NCBI GenBank assembly: GCA_027704905.1
Contig: CM051001.1
Location: forward strand, 37,294,554 to 37,358,553
From: Muraenolepis orangiensis
Taxonomy: Eukaryota > Chordata > Actinopteri > Gadiformes > Muraenolepididae
Reading direction: 5' to 3'
DNA: 64,000 nucleotides
Part shown: positions 57,484-64,000 of the stretch, one piece after another
Layout of the letters: each line of letters starts with the position of its first letter
Position numbering within the stretch: the stretch's first letter is position 1
Position numbers and translations under genes: made by a program
Notes under the pieces: model-generated
Told to the model about the DNA's origin: nothing
Databases searched by the model: none
Seen by the model: only the letters and a program-made list of their open reading frames with translations

Positions 57484-58668
57484 CGCCCACAAGAGACCAC
57501 AGAAAGAGACCAGCACAGACACCAGCACACAGAGACCACAGAGAGAGACCAGCACAGAGACCACAAAGAGAGACCAGGAGAGAGAAAGATAATAAAGAGA
57601 GACCAGCAACCACAAAGAAAGACCAGCACACAGAGAGACCACAGAGCCACCAGCAAACTCTTTGTGTGCTGGTCTCTGTGTGCTGGTCTCTCTGTGTGCT
57701 TGTCTCTCTATGTGCTAGTCTCTCTCTCTGTGTCCTGGTATCTGTTTCCTGGTCTCTTTCTGTATACCGGTCTCTGTGTGCTGGGCTCGCTGTGTGCTGG
57801 TCCTTCTCTTTGCTGGTGTCTGTGTCCTGCTCTCTCTGTGTCCTGCTCTCTCTGTGTGCTGGTCTCTCTGTGTCCTGCTTTCTGTGTATTGGTATCTTTG
57901 TGGTCTCTCTGTGTTCTGGTATCTCTGTGGTCCGTTTCTGTGTTCTGGTATCTCTGTGTTCTGGTATCTCTGTGGTCTGTCTCTGTGTGTTGGTATCTCC
58001 GTGGTCTCTCTGTGTCCTGGTCTCTCTCTGTGGTCTGTCTCTGTGGTATGTCTCGGTGTTCTGGTATCTCTGTGGTCTGTCTGTGTTCTGGTATCTCTGT
58101 GGTCTGTCTCTGTGTGCTGGTATCTCTGTGTTCTGGTATCTCTGTGGTCTGTCTGTGTGCTGGTATCTCTGTGGTCTGTCTCTGTGTGCTGGTATCTCTG
58201 TGGTCTGTGTTCTGGTATCTCTGTGGTCTGTCTCTGTGTGCTGGTATCTCTGTGGTCTGTCTCTGTGTTCTGGTATCTCTGTGGTCTGTCTCTGTGTTCT
58301 GGTATCTCTGTGGTCTGTTTGTGTTCTGGTATCTCTGTGGTCTGTCTCTGTGTGCTGGTATCTCTGTGGTCTGTCTCTGTGTGCTGGTATCTCTGTGTGT
58401 TGGTATCTCCGTGGTCTCTCTGTGTTCTGGTATCTCTGTGGTCTGTGTTCTGGTATCTCTGTGGTCTGTCTCTGTGTGTTGGTATCTCCGTGGTCTCTCT
58501 GTGTTCTGGTATCTCTGTGGTCGGTCTCTGTGTTCTGGTATCTCTGTGGTCTGTCTCTGTGTGTTGGTATCTCCATGGTCTCTCTGTGTCCTGGTCTCTC
58601 TCCGTGGTCTGTCTCTGTGTTGGTATCTCCGTGGTCTCTCTGTGTCCTGGTCTCTCTCTGTGGTCTCC
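57484..58668. repeat. Minisatellite TGGTCTGTCTCTGTGTGCTG with strand inversion
   Basis: A unit of about 29 bp (CTGGTATCTCTGTGGTCTGT and CTCTGTGTG). From 57484 to about 57658 the units lie in the opposite orientation (AGACCAGCACACAGAGA); from 57659 onward they run forward. The switch point could fold into a long hairpin. Confidence 0.95.
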
Positions 58669-58746
58669 CCCTCTCTCCCCCTCTTTCTGTTATGCTGGGG
58701 TGGTTATGGCCGTTAATCTAAACTGGCTGCCATCCCATAATGAAGA

Positions 58747-58789
58747 AGGTGCAGCTGGTTTAATAGCAGGTATTAAACCAGCTGCACCT
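58747..58789. repeat. Perfect 19-bp inverted repeat
   Basis: AGGTGCAGCTGGTTTAATA, spacer GCAGG, then the exact complement TATTAAACCAGCTGCACCT. It lies in intron 2 about 390 bp before exon 3. Confidence 0.9.
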
Positions 58790-59181
58790 CTTATATTAAA
58801 TCCACCAAGAATCAAACTCACACTCAGCTTTTCATGTGTGTGTGTGGTCAGGATAAGTGTGGGATTATATGATGTAATCCGTGTGGTGATGAAGCAGTGT
58901 GTGACTGAGTGGATATGCAAGGTCTGCGCTGTGATGCTAGTGACTACCACCATCAATGATATATTAGGCTTCACTATATATTAATATATATATTTGACCA
59001 CAATATATTATATATTAAACATCACTATATATCATTTATAAATATATCTAGATATGATATACTATAGATGGAGTCGGTTCTCTTGTTATGGTGGATTGTA
59101 AACGTGTAAGAGTTTAAGTATCCGTGGGTGTTCCATGCTGACCTCTGACCTTCAGCTCCTAACTCAGGTTTGTGTGTTCAG

Positions 59182-59298
59182 AAATACAAGGAGTTTGAGC
59201 GTGCGGTGCGGGTGGAGGAGATGGACGGGCTCCAGCTGGTCAAGAGGCTGGCTGAAGACATGGAGGACATGTTCCACAAGAAGGCCCAGGCCATGGAG
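59182..59298 (+). CDS. cacna2d3: cacna2d3 coding exon 3
   Basis: This 117-nt, phase 0-0 exon encodes 39 residues, starting KYKEFERAVRVEEMDGLQLV and ending FHKKAQAME. The acceptor is TTCAG at 59177-59181 and the donor is GTACGG at 59299. The match to mammalian alpha2delta-3 (KYKEYE, then EEIDGLQLVKKL, then MEEMFHKK) is strong and has no gaps. The segment belongs to the N-terminal part of the alpha2 chain leading into VWA_N. The next exon should begin with an RLVEAAEE-like sequence; I could not find one before position 64000, so the gene continues to the right. Intron 2 is about 13.9 kb and intron 1 about 1.7 kb. Confidence 0.95.
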
Positions 59299-59324
59299 GT
59301 ACGGCTCTCTACTACCCTCTCTCC

Positions 59325-59690
59325 CCCCTATCTCTGGTGTCTCCCCCTCTCTCTCTTCTACCTCGGGTGTCTCCCCCTCGCCCTCTACTATCTCTGGTGT
59401 CTCTCCTTCTCTCTCATCTCTGGTGTCTCCCCCTCTCTCCCCCCTGTCTCTGGTGTCTCCCCCGTCTCTGGTGTCTCCCCCTCTCTCCCCCCTGTCTCTG
59501 GGTGTCTCCTCCTCTCTCCCCCCTGTCTCTGGGTGTCTCCCCCCTGTCTCTGGTGTCTCCTCCTCTCTCCCCCCTGTCTCTGGTGTCTCCCCCTCTCTCC
59601 CCCCTGTCTCTGGGTGTCTCCCCCCTGTCTCTGGTGTCTCCTCCTCTCTCCCCCCTGTCTCTGGTGTCTCCACTGTCGTCTCTTCTTCAG
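59325..59690. repeat. CT-rich minisatellite after exon 3
   Basis: Units of about 30 bp (TGTCTCTGGTGTCTCCCCCT and CTCTCCCCCC), starting 27 bp after the exon 3 donor. The pyrimidine strand is the coding strand. Confidence 0.95.
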
Positions 59691-60065
59691 TGGTTCCATT
59701 TCCTCTTCTCCTCCGTCCATCGGTATCATTTATCTTCCGGTCTCCATGGTGATTGCCGTCTTTATCACTGGCCACCTCCTACTGACAGACAGGAAGTGTG
59801 TGACGACGTGTGTGTGTATTGTTTGGTGTTTGTGTGAACATATTTCAGAGTTTGTGTGTGGGGGGAGGGATAAGTGTGTCATGTCTGTGGTGGTTGTTAG
59901 ATTTAAATGGTTTGTCCTTTCAGAAAATAATGCAGCTTTCAGGGTAGAAGATACAATGTTTTTCTTGTGTCTGTCTGTGTGTACTTTTTGGCATGCTGGT
60001 AGCTTTAGCGTTAGCTGCTGAATAGACCTGTAAGAAGAGACTCAGGGTAAGGGTTAGGAGGACTG
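59691..60065. other. Intron 3 sequence without a recognised feature
   Basis: I see no coding or repeat signal of note. Confidence 0.45.
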
Positions 60066-60345
60066 GACTGAGGACCATCTCATCTCCTCTCTTCTCATCT
60101 CCTCATCTCCTCATCTCCTCTCTCTCTCATCTCCTCTCTTCTCATCTTCCTCATCTCCTCTCTTCTCATCTCCTCTCTTCTCATCTCCTCTCTTCTCATC
60201 TCCTCTCTTCTCATCTCCTCTCTTCTCATCTCCTCTCTTCTCATTATCTCCTCTCTTCTCCTCTCCTTATCTCCTCTCATTATCTCCTCTCATTATCTCC
60301 TCTCTTCTCCTCCTCTCCTCATCTCCTCTCCTCATCTTCTTCAAT
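60066..60345. repeat. CTCATCTCCTCTCTT minisatellite
   Basis: 15-bp pyrimidine-only units, about 18 copies. Confidence 0.95.
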
Positions 60346-60442
60346 GGGGGGGACATATAGAAGTACCCTCTGCTCTGCCTAGTGAGAACAGGAGGTGACC
60401 TATTGGGATCGCGCTTTCATCGCTCTATTGTTATCGCTCTAT

Positions 60443-60895
60443 AATCTGTCTACATTAAAGTCATTACGCTTTTGTCCAAAGCGACTTACAGTAGTGTTCA
60501 ACAAAGGAAGGTCAGAGCTAGGTAACAAGGTAACAACTCGTCACTAGAAGTCTAAAGTGCATTTCATTCCTAACAAGTCTCCAAGAACTGAACCAGTGCT
60601 CAGGTAGAAGAACAATAACTTCAGGTAAAAGTACCGTAACGTATTGTACTTTTAGTACAATAAGTTCAGGTAAAAGTACATTAGGTTGGCAAACAATTGA
60701 ACAAAATCCTACTAACAAGCAAACAATCAAGCAACTATTGAGCAAGTGAGACGCATGTTCCAGGTGGAAGGATCCGGGTGGTGTTTCCTGAAGAGAAGGT
60801 TTCAGCCTGCAGTGGAGATGGGCAGAGAGTCTGCAGTCCTGACCATGGGGACTTCATTCAACCACTAGGGGGCCAGGACCAAGAAGAGCCCTGAC
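60443..60895 (-). mobile_element. LINE C-related 3' end, minus strand
   Basis: The tail ATTACGCTTTTGTCCAAAGC and GACTTACA, then UTR shared with 49900-50091, then a C-terminal RT remnant similar to LINE C (TCCTGACCATGGGGACTTCA equals the LVRTAE region). Heavily mutated. Confidence 0.65.
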
Positions 60896-61082
60896 CTAGT
60901 GTCATCACTCTATTATTCTCAGTCTATTGTTATTGATATATTATTATCGGTCAATTATCAGTATATTATCTGTCTATAAATATCGGTCTATTGTTACCGG
61001 TCTATTGTTTTTAGCTGCCTGAACCTGTGCAAGAAAATTGTTATTTTTGTAATTGTCCAAGCAGGTAAACCTGGTAGTGAGA

Positions 61083-61775
61083 GTAGAGGTGATTTGAGCC
61101 TCCCATGAGGACCATGAGAGGAGATGTTACCCATTAAGGCTGATGAGAGGACAGCAACATGAGGACCAGTGAGAGGAGATGTTACCCATTAAGGCTGATG
61201 AGAGGACAGCAACATGAGGACCAGTGAGAGGAGATGTTACCCATTAAGGCTGATGAGAGGACAGCAACATGAGGACCAGTGAGAGGAGATGTTACCCATT
61301 AAGGCTGATGAGAGGACAGCAACATGAGGACCAGTGAGAGGAGATGTTACCCATTAAGGCTGATGAGAGGACAGCAACATGAGGACCAGTGAGAGGAGAT
61401 GTTACCCATTAAGGCTGATGAGAGGACAGCAACATGAGGACCAGTGAGAGGAGATGTTACCCATTAAGGCTGATGAGAGGACAGCAACATGAGGACCAGT
61501 GAGAGGAGATGTTACCCATTAAGGCTGATGAGAGGACAGCAACATGAGGACCAGTGAGAGGAGATGTTACCCATTAAGGCTGATGAGAGGACAGCAACAT
61601 GAGGACCAGTGAGAGGAGATGTTACCCATTAAGGCTGATGAGAGGACAGCAACATGAGGACCAGTGAGAGGAGATGTTACCCATTAAGGCTGATGAGAGG
61701 ACAGCAACATGAGGACCAGTGAGAGGAGATGTTACCCATTAAGGCTGATGAGAGGACAGCAACATGAGGACCAGG
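61083..61775. repeat. 55-bp minisatellite, nearly identical units
   Basis: Twelve units of AGGACCAGTGAGAGGAGATG, TTACCCATTAAGGCTGATGA, GAGGACAGCAACATG. Only the first unit differs (CCATGAG). This is the most homogeneous array of the window. Confidence 0.97.
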
Positions 61776-62650
61776 AAATTCAAATAATAAAAAAGAAAAA
61801 GTATGTTCAATGATGAATGAATGATGAATATATATAATAATATAAAGTTCAATTCAGTTTCCAGGATTCATGTTTGATTCCTCCATGGGGACCATAGTGA
61901 GGATGGTCCTGAACTGGTCCTTACTCCATCCTCATCTCACTGCGACACATCGCTCTCGCTCTCTCTCTCTCGTGTGGGCCATTTGTCTGCTGTGCTGTAA
62001 ACAATCACTAAATGATGGAAGCATCCAGAACAAACCGACATGAGATGAAACCAAGGCTCTGTTCTTCCATCGACTGATTCAGTGTTCATTCTTGGCGAGG
62101 GCTAATGTTTCAAAGTGTGCTACGTGTCTTTTTCTCCACCTCCTTGTCCTATTGCGGATGTCTTGCCACACCTCAAGTCACCTGTGCTGAACGGGGGCCA
62201 AACAAAGTGTCACCCAGCACTTTTATGTTCTGTCGATGTAGCAACTCTCCCGGTTGTGTGACCATATGAATTGCTGTCTTGTGTTATTGATGTCCAGCCT
62301 CTGGTGTCCCTGCAGACCTCTGTGGCTCCAGCCCCCGGCCTGCTGACTGAGCCAGAGAATGATCCTGGGATAGAGCTATGCGTTAGCATCCCTCACATCA
62401 ACACCCAGAAAGGTTCTTCATCTGATCTTCAACTCAAACTATGAGCTCCTCCCATCTTAGAGCCTTTTATTACAAGGAAAGAGCTTCAAACATCAGCCGA
62501 GCTCCGTACAGCACGGTCCATACTGAGGTGGTTCTGAAGTGTTCTGGTTCTACCTTAAGAGAACCAGGCCTCCCCCTCCTCCCCTCTGGAGGGACACTTT
62601 ATGTACTGCCTGAAGAAAACGAACTAAGAACTAACAATCTGTCCTCCACT
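61776..62650. other. Intron 3 unique sequence
   Basis: Nearly 900 bp without a recognised gene or mobile element. An exon-like interval at 62315-62412 (CTGCAG before, AAAGGT after) was examined and not accepted. Confidence 0.45.
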
Positions 62651-62654
62651 TGTC

Positions 62655-62800
62655 CACCTCTCTCACTCTGCCTCTCTGTCGGTCTGTCTGTCTCTCTCTC
62701 TCTGTCTGTCTGTCTGTGTCTCTCTCTCTGTCTGTCTGTGTCCGTCTCCCCCTCTCTCTCTCTGTTTCTGTCTGTCTTTGTATGTCTGTCTCTCTCTAGC
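62655..62800. repeat. (TCTG)n / CTCT array
   Basis: Short degenerate TCTG and CTCT array. Confidence 0.9.
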
Positions 62801-62877
62801 TCAGAATTTGAGCAGATCTTATTCTGAAAGTTGAAGGGTTAGTAAGGTAAGGGTTAGTACCCAAACCTTAGGGTAAG

Positions 62878-63030
62878 TCCTCTTCGGGAGCAGGTGGGGG
62901 TCCTCCTCGGGAGCGGGTGGGGGTCTTCCTCGGAGCGGGTGGTGACCTCCTCGGGAGCGGGTGGGGGTCCTCCTCGGGAGCGGGTGGGGGTCCTCGGGAG
63001 CGGGTGGGGGTCCTCCTCGGGAGCGGGTGT
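62878..63030. repeat. 24-bp G-rich minisatellite
   Basis: Units of GGGAGCGGGTGGGGGTCCTC plus CTC. Repeated GGG runs on + give G-quadruplex potential. Confidence 0.93.
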
Positions 63031-63045
63031 AACCACACAGCAGAT

Positions 63046-63575
63046 GTGGAAGCTAGGAGCTGGAGACACAGGGAGCTAGCCTGGGAGCTAGGAACTGGAA
63101 ACACGGGGAGCTAGCCTAGAAGCTAGGAACTGGAGACACAGGGAGCAAGCCTGGAAACTAAGAACTGGAGACACTGGGAGCTAGCCTGGAAGCTAGGAAC
63201 CGGAGACAAAAGGAGCTAGCCTGGGAGCTAGGAACTGGAGACACTGGGAGCTAGCCTGGAAGCTAGGAACCGGAGACAAAAGGAGCTAGCCTGGGAGCTA
63301 GGAACTGGAGACACTGGGAGCTAGCCTGGAAGCTAGGAACCGGAGACAAAAGGAGCTAGCCTGGAAGCTAGGAACCGGAGACTTGAGGAGCTAGCCTGGA
63401 AGCTAGGGACTGGAGACACAGGGAGCTAGCCTGGAAGCTAGGAACTGGAGAAAAAGGGCGCTAGCCTGTGAGCTAGGAAACTGGAGACACAGGGAGCTAG
63501 CCTGGGAGCTAGGAACTAGAGACGTGGGGAGCTAGCCTGGGAGCTAGGAACTAGAGACGTGGGGAGCTAGAGTAA
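63046..63575. repeat. 35-bp minisatellite GAGCTAGCCTGGAAGCTAGG
   Basis: About 15 units (remainder AACTGGAGACACAGG). A 70-bp dimer with the ACCGGAGACAAAAGG variant recurs at about 63200, 63270 and 63340. Confidence 0.96.
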
Positions 63576-63620
63576 CTCGGGTGGTGTCCTGCTCCCTGCT
63601 TCTGGGTTCCCAGCTTGTTC

Positions 63621-64000
63621 AAGTCAAGTCAAGTTTATTGTCACATCAAAGTTATATAAGGATAAGCAATGGGTGAAAATCGTATGTGCAATACCCGATG
63701 ACGGACAGCAGTTATAAAAATAATAGAATAAAAAAAGAAGTAAAAAGTACAAACTGTATAAAGTTAAATATATAAAAGTGCATATATGGAATGCAATATA
63801 TTAGCACAAAAAAAGAGCAATATATATAAATCAATGTAATAAAATATACATTGTTATATGCTATACGCCCTTGTTCAGCAGCCTGATGGCCTGACTGTGG
63901 AAGCTATCTCTGAGTCTATTTGATACCACTTGATACTGCGGTATCGCCTGCCTGACGGTAACAGTGAGTACAGTTGGTGGCTGGGGTGGGCAATGTCTTT
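63621..64000 (-). mobile_element. LINE A copy 5, 3' end, cut by the window edge
   Basis: AAGTCAAGTCAAGTTTATTG tail, 3' UTR, and from about 63868 the complement of the C-terminal codons (RLLNKGV, SFHSQAI, LLPSGRRY). A few changes against copy 1. It continues past 64000. Confidence 0.9.

Noticed and set aside
57398..58984. Frames of 350-415 residues such as YLCGLSVCW and TTEIPEHRD repeats
   Set aside because: Minisatellite translation in three forward frames and one reverse frame, with an orientation switch in the middle.
59135..60021. Long frames reading through exon 3 into the CT-rich array
   Set aside because: Only 59182-59298 is exon. The GTACGG donor and family alignment end the coding part; the rest is intron repeat.
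62315..62412. Exon-like interval (CTGCAG acceptor, AAAGGT donor) reading TSVAPAPGLLTEPENDPGI
   Set aside because: It does not match the next part of alpha2delta-3 (RLVEAAEE expected) or any protein I recognise; the splice sites are ordinary chance matches.

Overview
This window looks like ray-finned fish (teleost) genomic DNA. The evidence is several fish-type non-LTR retrotransposon families (L2/CR1-like and RTE/Expander-like), hAT DNA transposons, a tRNA-derived SINE, Ty3/Gypsy remnants with solo LTRs, and a vertebrate gene split by introns. I see no bacterial, viral or operon-like content. Most long open frames are retrotransposon reverse transcriptases or read-through of tandem repeats.

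The only host gene I can support is the 5' part of cacna2d3, which encodes the voltage-gated calcium channel auxiliary subunit alpha2delta-3, on the + strand. Coding exon 1 (43442-43548) carries the start codon and signal peptide. Exon 2 is 45243-45324 and exon 3 is 59182-59298. Together they give 102 codons in uninterrupted frame, with consensus splice sites and phases that fit. The remaining exons lie beyond the right edge.

Layout. 1-5.1 kb: LINEs A and B on +, LINE C on -. 5.5-6.7 kb: a LINE 3' end, a gypsy-type LTR (-) and a LINE D fragment (-). 6.7-14.7 kb: one LINE C copy (-) split by a near-complete LINE B (+) and a near-complete LINE A (-). 14.7-16 kb: LINE D 5' part (-). 16-20.6 kb: a decayed gypsy element (-) that hosts a SINE, a LINE D and a LINE B fragment. 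20.7-25.4 kb: LINE A fragment, LTR-like sequence, a GA-rich minisatellite inside an LTR relative, and a gypsy integrase remnant (-). 25.5-27.2 kb: a hAT inside a hAT, with a LINE B fragment in the inner one, each hAT with a perfect 8-bp target duplication. 27.2-28.5 kb: LINE E with a 12-bp target duplication. 30.4-35.6 kb: an RTE-type LINE F (-) split by LINE A and by a solo LTR. 35.8-36.3 kb: a second solo LTR. 36.6-38.6 kb: LINE D and B 3' ends.

38.6-42.7 kb is one 4.1-kb minisatellite with a higher-order repeat. From 42.7 kb on, the cacna2d3 promoter side and introns are packed with tandem repeats (units of 2 to 55 bp), a second LINE F copy (47.7-50.7 kb) and a candidate solo LTR inside a TCTG array. 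The genes do not form a pathway: this is one neural channel-subunit gene in a repeat-dense neighbourhood. I found no previously undescribed system with protein-level support. The most notable content is the datable nesting of elements and the tandem-repeat biology around cacna2d3.

Letters A-G for LINE families are labels used only here. Family names are from recognition of protein motifs, not from a database search.
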